A stretch of DNA of 64,000 nucleotides from assembly GCF_035590735.1 (NCBI RefSeq), contig NZ_CP141595.1, positions 1,335,001 through 1,399,000 on the forward strand, in the 5' to 3' direction. The notes under the pieces were generated by a model, which searched no databases, was not told the origin of the DNA, and saw only the letters and a list, made by a program, of their open reading frames with translations. This stretch comes from Rossellomorea aquimaris. GTDB taxonomy: Bacteria; Bacillota; Bacilli; Bacillales; Bacillaceae_B. Shown here in pieces: positions 34,576-43,471 of this stretch. Each line of letters begins with the position of its first letter. Position 1 is the first letter of the stretch. The translations under genes were made by a program, and so were the position numbers.

Positions 34576-35178
34576 ATGAAGTTGGCAATAACTCAACTGT
34601 ATCTGGTGAGGCATGCTCACTCGAAATACACCCCTGAGGAATTAACCAGACCATTATCAGACAAAGGTAAGGTGGATGCTGAGCATGTCACGGAATTATT
34701 AAAGAAGGAAAAGATTGATGCAGTATGTTCCAGTCCATATAAAAGGGCGGTGGAAACCGTTGAAGGGACAGCCCGCCATATTGGGGAGGGAATCAATTTG
34801 TATGAAGAATTGAGAGAACGAACTCTCTCTGGAAAACCTGTTCAAAACTTTGAAGAGGCAATCTCATTGGTGTGGGAGGACCCTGCTTTTTCCTTAGAAG
34901 GTGGAGAGTCGAATCTCACCGCTCAAAAAAGAGGCGTACAAGGGATATTTAAGATCATTGATGAATATAATGGGAAAAACGTTGTGATTGGAACACACGG
35001 TAATATCATGGTTCTGATCATGAGTTACTTTGATCATCAATATGATATCAGGTTTTGGAGAAAGCTTGAAATGCCGGATATATATTGTTTAACTTTTGAT
35101 GACAAAAATCTAAAAAGCGTTAAGAGAATATGGACACAGACAGCTGAAATTGCTGCACAAAAAGACCGTTCATTATGA
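34576..35178 (+). CDS. Histidine phosphatase-family protein
   Basis: A 200-residue phosphoglycerate-mutase-like phosphatase. The catalytic RHG-type motif is LYLVRHAHS (RHA variant, residues 8-16). SSPYKRAVET is the second conserved segment, ELRERTLSGK follows, and the second catalytic His is in VIGTHGNIM near 140. AAGGAG is only 3 bases from ATG 34576, so TTG 34582 is an alternative start. Confidence 0.88.
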   Translation: MKLAITQLYLVRHAHSKYTPEELTRPLSDKGKVDAEHVTELLKKEKIDAVCSSPYKRAVETVEGTARHIGEGINLYEELRERTLSGKPVQNFEEAISLVWEDPAFSLEGGESNLTAQKRGVQGIFKIIDEYNGKNVVIGTHGNIMVLIMSYFDHQYDIRFWRKLEMPDIYCLTFDDKNLKSVKRIWTQTAEIAAQKDRSL

Positions 35179-35188
35179 ACGGTCTTTC
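35159..35188 (+). terminator. Terminator of the histidine phosphatase gene
   Basis: AAAGACCGTTCA/GAACGGTCTTT stem; the stop codon is in its right arm. Confidence 0.8.
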
Positions 35189-35204
35189 GAGTATCTATAT
35201 CGAG

Positions 35205-36506
35205 TTAATGAGGCAGGAATGCCAGCTGATAGAAGAACAGGACGGCAAAGATATAAACGAGCGGATGTACTTGCTTCCATTGTCCTTTTACTACTTTTAG
35301 TAATGGATACGAAATGAACCCTAATGCAATACCTGTTGCGATGCTTGAGGTTAACGGCATGCTTAGAATGATTAGGAATGCAGGGAAGGCTTCATCTAAT
35401 TGATCCCATTTAATATGAGAAATGCTCCCCATCATTAAGCTTCCTACGATGATTAGGGCAGGAGCAGTAATGGCAGAAATTCCTGATACGGCACTTACAA
35501 GTGGGCCGAAGAATGCAGCGACTATGAACAGGATAGAAACCGTTAATGTTGTCAATCCTGTTCTTCCTCCAGCGGAAACACCGGCAGAAGATTCAATATA
35601 AGCGGACGTAGGACTTGTCCCAAACATCGCCCCTACAGTTGTTGCAATGGAGTCCGCAAGTAAGGCTTCACGTGCTCTCGGCATCGTATTGCCCTTCATA
35701 AGACCTGCTTGTTGAGCCACTCCGATCATCGTTCCCGTTGTATCAAAGATGGTAACAAGTAAGAAAGAGAACACAACCGCATATAATCCATATTGAAAGA
35801 CATCGGCAAATGCCGTAAGAGGATTTGCCACGATCAGTCCTTCTGGAAGATGTGGAAGAGCCACAAATCCTTCTTTAAAAGATAATTCACCTGTGAAAAA
35901 TGCAACGAGTCCAGTGACGATCATTCCGATGAATAATGCACCATGAACACGTAAGACCATAAGGATAAGGGTGACAGCCAACCCGATTAACGCTAAGATT
36001 GCTGAAGATGAATGAAGATCTCCAAGCTGTACTAAATTCGTTGGGTGAGCCTGGATCAATCCAGTTAGTCGTAATCCAATAAATGCAATGAACAAACCAA
36101 TTCCTGCGGTGATGCCGTGCTTTAGGTTTTGTGGAATGGCTTCGATCAATTTTTTTCTGAATGGTGTTAATGAAAGAATGATAAAGATGATACCTGCTAC
36201 AAAAACGGCAGAGAATGCAACGATATAAGAAATGTCATCATTCGCTCCTACAACTGAGTACGTAAAGTAAGCATTCAATCCCATCCCTGGTGCGATGGCA
36301 ATTGGATAGTTTGCGAACAAGGCCATCCATAGCGTTCCCGCTACGGCTGAAATAATGGTTGCTAAGAAGACTTGATCAAATGGCACACCTGCGTCGGCTA
36401 AAATAATGGGATTGACAACGACAATGTAAACCATTGTTAGAAATGTTGTAATCCCTGCCAGTATTTCAGTTTTAGGATTAGTGCCGTGTTCCTTTAATTT
36501 AAACAT
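35205..36506 (-). CDS. pbuG: Guanine/hypoxanthine permease, PbuG/AzgA type
   Basis: A 433-residue permease of the AzgA/NCS2 group with about 12-14 membrane segments. Landmarks are EILAGITTFLTMVYIVVVNP, the IAPGMGLNAYFTY motif and FDTTGTMIGVAQQAGLMKG. ATG 36506 follows GGAGGT by 6 bases; a longer frame to 36629 lacks support. A promoter and two PurBox-like sites lie just upstream, while no purine riboswitch is evident. B. subtilis has two close relatives (PbuG, PbuO), so the symbol is provisional. Confidence 0.9.
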   Translation of the reverse strand: MFKLKEHGTNPKTEILAGITTFLTMVYIVVVNPIILADAGVPFDQVFLATIISAVAGTLWMALFANYPIAIAPGMGLNAYFTYSVVGANDDISYIVAFSAVFVAGIIFIILSLTPFRKKLIEAIPQNLKHGITAGIGLFIAFIGLRLTGLIQAHPTNLVQLGDLHSSSAILALIGLAVTLILMVLRVHGALFIGMIVTGLVAFFTGELSFKEGFVALPHLPEGLIVANPLTAFADVFQYGLYAVVFSFLLVTIFDTTGTMIGVAQQAGLMKGNTMPRAREALLADSIATTVGAMFGTSPTSAYIESSAGVSAGGRTGLTTLTVSILFIVAAFFGPLVSAVSGISAITAPALIIVGSLMMGSISHIKWDQLDEAFPAFLIILSMPLTSSIATGIALGFISYPLLKVVKGQWKQVHPLVYIFAVLFFYQLAFLPH

Positions 36507-36521
36507 CGTAATACCTCCAAT

Positions 36522-36534
36522 AAAAACGAACATT
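36522..36534. promoter_or_regulatory. PurBox-like site (proximal)
   Basis: AAAAACGAACATT matches AWWWCCGAACWWT at 12 of 13 positions, in the orientation opposite to the second box at 36554. Confidence 0.5.
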
Positions 36535-36551
36535 AAAAACGCGCAACTTCT

Positions 36552-36580
36552 ATAATATTCGGTAATAGATCGAATTTCAA
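36552..36580 (-). promoter_or_regulatory. Promoter and PurBox-like site of the purine permease
   Basis: On the minus strand TTGAAA (36580-36575), 17 bp, TATTAT (36557-36552). ATTACCGAATATT (36566-36554) matches the PurBox at 12 of 13 positions and overlaps the -10. The two boxes are inverted, as in PurR operators, with a 19-bp gap that is slightly longer than usual. Confidence 0.6.
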
Positions 36581-36749
36581 TAGAAAGATATGAAATTTTT
36601 TTATAAAATAATCCTGAAACCCCTTCCAAACCCCTTTCATTTTAGATAAGATGTTATCAATTATAGAGAATCAGTCCCTACAATGTCTGAACGTAAACGA
36701 TTTACCACGTAAAAAAGTGACATTTCTTACGGAAAGGAGCGGTACTAAC

Positions 36750-38393
36750 GTGTATACTCAATTGAAAAACAAATCAATCTCCCAGCAGATTGAATACATC
36801 ACACGATCCTTAGTCGCTCTGAAAAGTTATAACGGAACAATAGGCGAAAGTGAGAAAGCCCGATTTATATATGAAGTGATTTCTTCATTCCCCTATTTTC
36901 AAGAGCATCCGGATCAGGTCTGGCTGCAAGAAGTCCCGAATGACCCGATTGGAAGGAAAAACGTATTTGCCCTTGTAAAAGGCGCTTCTTCTAAAACCGT
37001 TTTATTCCATGCCCACTATGATACGGTAGAAACCGATGATTATGGTGCACTGCAGGATATGGCTCATGATCCTGACTTTCTTCAGAAGTTCTTTATGGAC
37101 TATGAAGGAGAGGAAAAGGTGAGAGAAGATGCCCTCTCTGGACACTGGCTGTTTGGAAGAGGGGCATTGGATATGCAGAGCGGAATCGCTGTACACATGG
37201 CGAATCTCTTATACTATACGGGACAGGAAACGCCAGATGGACATTTACTCTTCCTATTTAATGGTGATGAAGAAAGTGAACATGCCGGAATGATTGCAGC
37301 TTTAAGTGATCTCTATCGGTTGAAAAAAGAAGGCTTTGATTATTTGGCAGCGATCAATACGGATTTCATTTCTCCGATCTATGATGGGGACTGTAAACGA
37401 TATATTTACACAGGTGCTGCAGGAAAGCTCCTGCCAAGCTTTTATATATATGGAAGAGAAGCGCATGTAGGGGATGTTCTGACATCTATCGATCCTACTG
37501 TGATTGCTTCCAAAATCAATCTCGAAATCAATCAGAATTTAGATTACCTGGAGGATATACCAGGAGAATTCACCCTGCCGCCTTCGTGCTTGTATTTCAA
37601 AGATGATAAGCATACGTATAATGTTCAAACCCCTCTTAGCGCTTCTCTTTACTTCAATTATTTTGTATACGAGAGAACCGCCAGAGAAGTGCTCTACGAT
37701 ATGAAAAAGGCAGCATTAAAGGCAGTAAGTGAGCTGGAAGAACGGAGTAAAAAACAGTTTGAGCAATATCGGAGCTATCATGGTTTCCCGGAAAGGGAGT
37801 TTTCTTGGGAAGTAGAAGTGCTGACATTACGGGAGTATATCTTCTGGCTGAAGGAAAGAGGCATCGATCCGGATCCTGTTATGAAAAAGATCTTTCATGA
37901 TATGGAAGGAGAAGACAGAAGAACGATTGCTTATTCCATGGTGGAAGCACTGCAGCATCTGGATCCCGATCGAACGCCTAGAGTGATCATTTTCTTCGCA
38001 CCGCCATTTTTACCTCATAACTTTGTGAATGAAGAAAATGAGTATGGCAAAAAGGTACGAGAAGTATTGGGAACGTGCTTAAACGATATTTCCAATGAAA
38101 CCGGAGAAGAATTTGTCATTAAACGGTTTTTCCCTTATCTCGCAGATGGCAGTTTTCTCTCTCTTCATGAAGAAGACGAGGATATTGACGTATTCAAAAA
38201 GAATCTGCCCCTGATCGATCATTTGTATCCAGTTCCCATCGACATGATCAGAAAGCTGAACATCCCTTCTATTAATATAGGAGTTTATGGAAAGGATGGT
38301 CATCAGTGGACAGAAAGAGTGTATAAACCTTACACCTTCTCAGTACTGCCGGAGATTATCCAGCGTGTGACGAAGGATTTATTGAAGATATGA
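36750..38393 (+). CDS. rocB: RocB-type M20 peptidase (arginine utilisation)
   Basis: A 547-residue metallopeptidase-fold protein like B. subtilis RocB. Zinc-site residues are in VLFHAHYDTVETDD, HWLFGRGALDMQSG and FNGDEESEHAGM. GTG 36750 is chosen because AAGGAG lies 10 bases upstream and the protein then has the expected length; the frame remains open to 36651. RocB belongs to arginine/ornithine catabolism in B. subtilis, but its reaction is not established. No other roc gene is adjacent. Confidence 0.88.
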   Translation: MYTQLKNKSISQQIEYITRSLVALKSYNGTIGESEKARFIYEVISSFPYFQEHPDQVWLQEVPNDPIGRKNVFALVKGASSKTVLFHAHYDTVETDDYGALQDMAHDPDFLQKFFMDYEGEEKVREDALSGHWLFGRGALDMQSGIAVHMANLLYYTGQETPDGHLLFLFNGDEESEHAGMIAALSDLYRLKKEGFDYLAAINTDFISPIYDGDCKRYIYTGAAGKLLPSFYIYGREAHVGDVLTSIDPTVIASKINLEINQNLDYLEDIPGEFTLPPSCLYFKDDKHTYNVQTPLSASLYFNYFVYERTAREVLYDMKKAALKAVSELEERSKKQFEQYRSYHGFPEREFSWEVEVLTLREYIFWLKERGIDPDPVMKKIFHDMEGEDRRTIAYSMVEALQHLDPDRTPRVIIFFAPPFLPHNFVNEENEYGKKVREVLGTCLNDISNETGEEFVIKRFFPYLADGSFLSLHEEDEDIDVFKKNLPLIDHLYPVPIDMIRKLNIPSINIGVYGKDGHQWTERVYKPYTFSVLPEIIQRVTKDLLKI

Positions 38394-38417
38394 TGTGACG
38401 AGAATAACTGAACAAAT

Positions 38418-38457
38418 AGAGAGGTCATTCGCTTAGGGATGTGCCTCTCTTTTTTTA
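38418..38457 (+). terminator. Terminator after rocB
   Basis: AGAGAGG/CCTCTCT with an inner ATTC/GGGAT pairing, then eight T. Confidence 0.8.
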
Positions 38458-38623
38458 TTGATTTGAATTTAGTTTGTGTAGTTTTTACGAATATTGTAAA
38501 TTTAATTGTTGGAATATCCACTCACACCACATTCAAAACTACCTGTGTTCTGTAATTGTCACAAAAAGGTCAATCCTAAAAGATGCATAAAGAGAACAAG
38601 TTTACTATAATAGAGTTATTAAT

Positions 38624-38641
38624 TTGTGAAATGTTTCACTA
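38624..38641. promoter_or_regulatory. Rex-like operator before cydDC
   Basis: TTGTGAAATGTTTCACTA matches the Rex box at 13 of 14 defined positions, 22 bp before the cydD start. Rex represses cyd genes in B. subtilis, which supports the call. Confidence 0.75.
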
Positions 38642-38663
38642 ACTTTTGGAGTTGAGAGAAGTT

Positions 38664-40394
38664 ATGATAGAGCTGAATCGATTGGCTAAGCAGCAGAGAT
38701 CATCCTTGTTGACACTTTACGGAACATCCCTATTAATGGGGGGAGTCGTGATTGGACAAGCTTACTTGTTGGTTGGCATTGTAGATAAAATGTTTATAAA
38801 GGGAGCAGAATTTCAAGACATTCTCCCATTGCTTGGTGCTTTACTGATTATTTTAGTGGGAAGAGCGGCCCTGTCGTATGTGAATGGACGAACAGGAATC
38901 AGGATGGCTGCGAAGGTAAAGAGCGACTTGAGAAAACGGCTATTGAATAAGTGGGCAAAGAATCCACTGCAAGCATCCCTTCAAGGGCAGTCTGGACAAA
39001 AGGTCAGTACGATGATGGATGCTGTCGATGGGCTGGATGGGTATTACAGTCAGTACGTACCACAAAGAATTCAAACCACGATTGTCCCGTTGATACTATT
39101 AATCACTATTTTTACCGAGCATATTTATACCGGTCTGATCATGGTCATAACGGCCCCATTCATTCCTTTGTTTATGGCGATTATCGGAGTCATGACAAAA
39201 AACAAATCAGAGAAGCAAATGGATAAGTTGACGGCTTTTTCAGGACGATTTCTAGATACACTGCAAGGACTGACAACCTTGAAGCTCCTGGGAAGAGGGG
39301 AAGAACAGAAAGACGGGATCCGTGACAGCAGTCTTGACTTTCGTGAAGCCACGATGGAAGTGTTAAAGACCGCCTTCTTATCTTCTTTAATGCTTGAGTT
39401 TATCTCTATGTTAAGTATTGGACTGATTGCCCTGGAAGTTGGGCTGCGATTAGTCGTCTTTGAAAGTATTTCATTCTTCACAGCTTTCTTTGTTCTCGTG
39501 CTTGCCCCGGAATTCTACCTATCATTAAAAGAGCTCGGACAAGCCTTTCATACTGGCCGAGGAAGTATGGGGGCCGCGAAGAAAGTCATGGAAGAGCTTG
39601 AAGAAAAAGATCGACCAGTGCAATGGGGAGAGAAGAAGCTTAAAACAAACGGGATTCCTCCAACAGTTAAGCTAAGTGACGTAGGGTTTTCCTACGTGGA
39701 TAAGGGATTTGATCTTCGTGGCATTTCGGCTGTTTTTCCTCCCGGCAGCCAAGTGGCGATCGTCGGTCACAGCGGAGCAGGGAAAACAACCCTTCTTCAT
39801 CTTTTAGCCGGGCTTCTTGATCCCTCTGAAGGAGAGATCGTGATTGATGGACATTCAAGAAGTGAATATAGGGAAAGCGACTGGTTTGATCAGCTGAGTT
39901 ATATTTCACAGAATCCCTATTTATTATCAGGCACAATCTCAGAGAATATTGCAGTTGGAGGAAGAGAAGGCGTGACCCCGGAAGAGATTGAATACGCTGC
40001 TGAAAAAGCAGGAATCTCACAAATGATTTCAGGTCTCGATAAGGGGTTTGATACACCGATCGGTGAAGCCGGGAGAGGGCTGTCAGGAGGAGAAAAGCAG
40101 CGTATTGCCATAGCCAGGGCTTTTCTCAAAAAACCTTCTCTTATTCTCTTCGACGAACCGACAACAGGATTGGATCTTAAAACCGAGGGAATCCTTCAAG
40201 CCTCCATTCAGGAATTATCCAAGGGTTCAACGGTGATTACAGTGGCTCACCGCCTCCATACAATTCGTGAAGCGGATCAAATTCTGTTTTTGGAAAATGG
40301 GAAATTATCGGGTATAGGAAATCATGAGGAGTTAATGAAGTCCTCTTCACGCTATCATGAGATGGTGACAGCACAGCAAGGGGTGAATACATGA
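38664..40394 (+). CDS. cydD: Thiol reductant ABC exporter subunit CydD
   Basis: First half of the CydDC exporter needed to assemble cytochrome bd oxidase (exports glutathione/cysteine-type reductant or heme-related cargo). It has 576 residues: six membrane segments (1-300), then an ATPase with Walker A GHSGAGKTT near 369, signature LSGGEKQR near 473 and LILFDEPTTGL. ATG 38664 is taken as start, with only a weak upstream GAGAG. Its stop overlaps the cydC start. B. subtilis calls these genes cydC and cydD. No cydAB lies next to them. Confidence 0.93.
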   Translation: MIELNRLAKQQRSSLLTLYGTSLLMGGVVIGQAYLLVGIVDKMFIKGAEFQDILPLLGALLIILVGRAALSYVNGRTGIRMAAKVKSDLRKRLLNKWAKNPLQASLQGQSGQKVSTMMDAVDGLDGYYSQYVPQRIQTTIVPLILLITIFTEHIYTGLIMVITAPFIPLFMAIIGVMTKNKSEKQMDKLTAFSGRFLDTLQGLTTLKLLGRGEEQKDGIRDSSLDFREATMEVLKTAFLSSLMLEFISMLSIGLIALEVGLRLVVFESISFFTAFFVLVLAPEFYLSLKELGQAFHTGRGSMGAAKKVMEELEEKDRPVQWGEKKLKTNGIPPTVKLSDVGFSYVDKGFDLRGISAVFPPGSQVAIVGHSGAGKTTLLHLLAGLLDPSEGEIVIDGHSRSEYRESDWFDQLSYISQNPYLLSGTISENIAVGGREGVTPEEIEYAAEKAGISQMISGLDKGFDTPIGEAGRGLSGGEKQRIAIARAFLKKPSLILFDEPTTGLDLKTEGILQASIQELSKGSTVITVAHRLHTIREADQILFLENGKLSGIGNHEELMKSSSRYHEMVTAQQGVNT

Positions 40395-42112
40395 TGAAAG
40401 AGTTAGGATTTGTCGTAAAGCTGATGATGAAGGAAAAGAAGGATATAGTGTATTCCATTCTTTTTGGCTTCCTGGCCGGAATGACCTCTGTCGGATTATT
40501 TGCTTCCAGTGGTTATTTAATTTCTAAAGCAGCTTTGGAAGTACCTCTTTACGCACTGACGGTGATGATTGCACTCTTGAAGCTATTCGGTTTTACAAAG
40601 GCGCTTAGCCGGTACGCGGAACGTTATTTTTCCCATCGTGCAACATTCACGATTCTGGCTAATTTACGAGTCTCGATTTATGAAGCAATCGAACCGTTAG
40701 CGCCGGGAATTTTCGGGCGATACAGGAGTGGAGATCTTCTCTCAAGAATTGTCGGTGATGTAGAGAGCCTCCAGAATTTCTTTCTTAGGGTCTTTTATCC
40801 GCCGATTATTCTGGTGATGGTGTTCTTAAGTACGATTTTGTTTACGATGTTTTATTCGGTATCTGTTGCATTGATTCTTCTAGTGGGCCTTCTACTGACG
40901 GGATTCATCGTCCCTGCCTATTTCGCTCTTAAGCAGAGAAAGATTGAAATGACTTTAAGAGAAAGTCGAGGGGACTTGTCTACTGGGGTAACGGAATTTC
41001 TTCATGGATTTAAAGACTTGAAAATCTATCAAAGACTGGAGGATAAAGAGAGAAGTCTCGTTCATGCATCAACAGGCTATGTGAGTGAGCAGGAACGTGA
41101 GGGTATCCATTCCCTCTGTAGTCATTCAACCAATATCCTGGTTTCGCTTCTTATTTCATGGATCGTTTTAGCTGTAGGGGCCTATTCAGTGGGATCAGGT
41201 CAACTGGACGGAATATATCTCGCTATGCTTGTCATGATCTCATTAACCGTATTCGAAAACGCCACACCCATGGCAATCCTTCCTACACACTATGAAGATT
41301 CCCGCAGAGCGGCAGCCAGGCTTTCTGCTGTTGTTCCCGAAGAGAGCATCGAGAGGGACGGACCTTCATTTGGCGGGAAACTTGGCGGGGAAGCTCCGTC
41401 CTTTCACCTGAAGGATGTAAGCTTTTCCTTTGAGGGAGAGGAAAGAAAGGCATTGGATGGTGTGGATCTTGAGCTGCCTGCGGGTTCGAAAACAGCGATT
41501 GTAGGCCCGTCGGGATCAGGGAAATCAACATTGCTTCAATTGCTATTAAACTTTTACTCAACGGATCAAGGATCGATTTTCGTGAATGATGCTTCAATTA
41601 AAGATTTCGATAAAGAGTCGTTGTGGGAGCATACCAACGTGGTTCTTCAAGAAAATCATTTCTTCTACGGCACTTTAAGGGATAATCTTATACTGGTGCG
41701 TGACGGACTGACAGACGGGGAAATGGAATCGGCATTAGATAAAGTGAAACTGTGCCACTTTTCTTTAGAACACACTGTACTGGAAAAAGGAGAGAATCTT
41801 TCTGGAGGAGAAAAGCAGCGATTGGCCATTGCAAGGGCTCTGTTGAAGGGGTCACCCTTATGGATGTTGGATGAACCGACGTCTTCGGTTGATGCGTTGA
41901 CGGAGAAAGAGATCTTTGACCATCTGTATGATGTGGCTGGTGGTGACACATTGATTCTGATCTGTCATCGTTTAACCGGTCTTGAAAACATGGATCAAAT
42001 CGTTGTCATGGATCAAGGGAAGGTTGTTGAAGCCGGGAGTTTTGATGAGCTCATGAGGAAAAAAGGCTACTTTTATGAAATGAAACAGATTGAAAAGAGC
42101 GTACTCTTTTAA
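40391..42112 (+). CDS. cydC: Thiol reductant ABC exporter subunit CydC
   Basis: Second half of the CydDC exporter, 573 residues, overlapping cydD by 4 bases. Six membrane segments occupy residues 1-300. The ATPase has Walker A GPSGSGKST near 372, signature LSGGEKQR and LWMLDEPTSSVD. The linker between membrane and ATPase parts (residues 317-335, ESIERDGPSFGGKLGGEAPS) is encoded by a stretch containing GAGGGACGGACCTT, the dispersed element seen elsewhere between genes. A strong terminator follows. Confidence 0.93.
   Translation: MMKELGFVVKLMMKEKKDIVYSILFGFLAGMTSVGLFASSGYLISKAALEVPLYALTVMIALLKLFGFTKALSRYAERYFSHRATFTILANLRVSIYEAIEPLAPGIFGRYRSGDLLSRIVGDVESLQNFFLRVFYPPIILVMVFLSTILFTMFYSVSVALILLVGLLLTGFIVPAYFALKQRKIEMTLRESRGDLSTGVTEFLHGFKDLKIYQRLEDKERSLVHASTGYVSEQEREGIHSLCSHSTNILVSLLISWIVLAVGAYSVGSGQLDGIYLAMLVMISLTVFENATPMAILPTHYEDSRRAAARLSAVVPEESIERDGPSFGGKLGGEAPSFHLKDVSFSFEGEERKALDGVDLELPAGSKTAIVGPSGSGKSTLLQLLLNFYSTDQGSIFVNDASIKDFDKESLWEHTNVVLQENHFFYGTLRDNLILVRDGLTDGEMESALDKVKLCHFSLEHTVLEKGENLSGGEKQRLAIARALLKGSPLWMLDEPTSSVDALTEKEIFDHLYDVAGGDTLILICHRLTGLENMDQIVVMDQGKVVEAGSFDELMRKKGYFYEMKQIEKSVLF
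41351..41366. repeat. GAGGGACGGACC element inside the cydC frame
   Basis: GAGAGGGACGGACCTT equals the right arm of the hairpin at 50645-50676 over all 16 bases. It codes for part of the linker before the ATPase domain and keeps the frame open. Confidence 0.6.
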
Positions 42113-42118
42113 CAGTTT

Positions 42119-42153
42119 GAAAAAGCCGCATCCTTAGGGGATGCGGCTTTTTC
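42119..42153. terminator. Bidirectional terminator between cydC and the nitroreductase gene
   Basis: GAAAAAGCCGCATCC and GGATGCGGCTTTTTC form a 15-bp perfect stem. Confidence 0.93.
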
Positions 42154-42159
42154 ATAGGC

Positions 42160-42771
42160 TTATTCCGCCCAATCAATTAAGTTGCGGATATCTAAACGAT
42201 CTGATTTTCGTGCTTTTTGAAGTGGTTTTCCGATTGTAATCAGCATAATCGGGATATAACGGTCTGATACATTGAATTCGGAAACGAGAGCTGACGGATT
42301 GAAACCGCCGATCGGGCAAGTATCCCAGCCTTTCGCTTTTGCAGCAAGCATGAATTGCATAGCGGCTAAGGAAGCGTTACTGAAAGCGGCGTCTCTCGGA
42401 TATTCGTCACGGCTGTATGCACCGTCAATTTGTTTCTTTAGTACCTCTTTGATTTCAGCCGTCATTTCACCTTTTTCAATGGCGGGATCAAAGACAGGGT
42501 CGACATTTTTATTAGCTTCCAGGTCACCAAGTATAGCCACAACTGCAGAAGCATCATGTACTTGTTGTTGATGATAAGCAATCGGAAGTAAGCGTTCTTG
42601 AACTTCTTTCTGATCGAACACCAGGAATTTCCACTGTTGAAGATTCCATGCAGATGGTGCTTTTCCCGCAGTTTCGAGCAGGCTGACTAATTCCTCACGG
42701 GGGATTTCCGCTTGAGGAACGTATACTTTCGTTGAGCGTCGTTCATCGACGACTTGAAAGAAATTATCCAT
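42160..42771 (-). CDS. Nitroreductase-family protein (YodC/MhqN-like)
   Basis: A 203-residue FMN-dependent nitroreductase. Flavin-contact residues are in DERRSTKVYVPQAEIP (8-23), KAPSAWNLQQWKFLVFD near 37-53 and GWDTCPIGGFNPSAL near 150. AAGGAGG precedes the ATG. It is divergent from a YodB-type regulator, and an inverted repeat lies between them. In B. subtilis YodB controls the nitroreductase gene yodC and quinone reductases, so a role in quinone or diamide stress is likely. Confidence 0.9.
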   Translation of the reverse strand: MDNFFQVVDERRSTKVYVPQAEIPREELVSLLETAGKAPSAWNLQQWKFLVFDQKEVQERLLPIAYHQQQVHDASAVVAILGDLEANKNVDPVFDPAIEKGEMTAEIKEVLKKQIDGAYSRDEYPRDAAFSNASLAAMQFMLAAKAKGWDTCPIGGFNPSALVSEFNVSDRYIPIMLITIGKPLQKARKSDRLDIRNLIDWAE

Positions 42772-42826
42772 GATAAAGCCTCCTTGATGTTTAAAAAAGT
42801 GTTATAATATGGTATATATTTGTATG

Positions 42827-42849
42827 TTACTTACTTTTTGTAAGTGTAA
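42827..42849. promoter_or_regulatory. Inverted-repeat operator between nitroreductase and YodB-like genes
   Basis: TTACTTACTTTTTGTAAGTGTAA contains ACTTAC and GTAAGT around TTTTT. Its position in the divergent promoter region and TTAC/GTAA ends fit a HxlR/YodB-type operator. Confidence 0.6.
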
Positions 42850-42921
42850 AAGCAATATGAACAATATAACCGACGTTTTAGTATGCGTCAAGGGATAACG
42901 ATTTAGGATGTGAAATCTTAC

Positions 42922-43230
42922 ATGGAAACAAAACTTTGCCCGAAATATGCTGCTGCCTTTGAATTATTAGGCAAGCGCTGGGTCGGGATGATCATAAAGG
43001 TATTATTTGAAGGAACATGCCGTTTTAAAGATTTAAATGCAGGAATACCGAATATCAGTCAAAAGATGTTAACCGATAGATTAAGGGAATTGGAGGAAAA
43101 CGGAATCGTTTATCGGGAAGTTCTCGACGAAAAGCCGGTCAAAGTCCTTTATAGCCTGACGAAAAAGGGAAGGGAACTGGAACCCGTGATGGAGGCCGTC
43201 CAGGGGTGGGCAGTCAAGTGGGTGAAATAA
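42922..43230 (+). CDS. HxlR/DUF24-family regulator, YodB-like
   Basis: A 102-residue winged-helix repressor. From ATG 42922 it begins METKLCPKYAAAFELLGKRW and places the redox-active Cys at position 6, as in B. subtilis YodB. The DNA-recognition region is IPNISQKMLTDRLRELEENGIVYREV. YodB senses quinones and diamide by Cys6 thiolation or disulfide formation. GTG 42910 is an alternative start but would shift the Cys to position 10. It is divergent from the nitroreductase gene it probably represses. Confidence 0.88.
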   Translation: METKLCPKYAAAFELLGKRWVGMIIKVLFEGTCRFKDLNAGIPNISQKMLTDRLRELEENGIVYREVLDEKPVKVLYSLTKKGRELEPVMEAVQGWAVKWVK

Positions 43231-43261
43231 AAGCCTGCTTCATAGAAGGCAGGCAGGTGAA

Positions 43262-43402
43262 CTAGTTGAGTTTACGGTTGTATATGTGCTCAAATGGATC
43301 CTGTTGATCGTGGGGAGTATAGAAATGGATGGGCTTTAATGCGGCGTAGCTTCCTCCGATGATGATGATACACAGAACGGGTAAGAATAAAATACCAAAC
43401 AT
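43262..43402 (-). CDS. Small membrane protein, 46 residues
   Basis: Minus-strand frame with one N-terminal membrane helix (residues 2-21, FGILFLPVLCIIIIGGSYAA) and a polar tail ending HIYNRKLN. AAGGAGG lies 7 bases before the ATG. The ribosome-binding site and helix support a real gene. I do not recognise the family. It converges on the YodB-like gene. Confidence 0.75.
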   Translation of the reverse strand: MFGILFLPVLCIIIIGGSYAALKPIHFYTPHDQQDPFEHIYNRKLN

Positions 43403-43471
43403 AGTATAGCCTCCTTATCATGTTTTAGGGGGTATCCCAATGTGACCCCTTGCATGAATAACTCTAAAGTG

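Noticed and set aside
36507..36650. Purine riboswitch before the pbuG-like gene
   Set aside because: The short leader lacks the paired loops and conserved core of a purine aptamer, and the promoter -10 lies only about 46 bp from the start codon.
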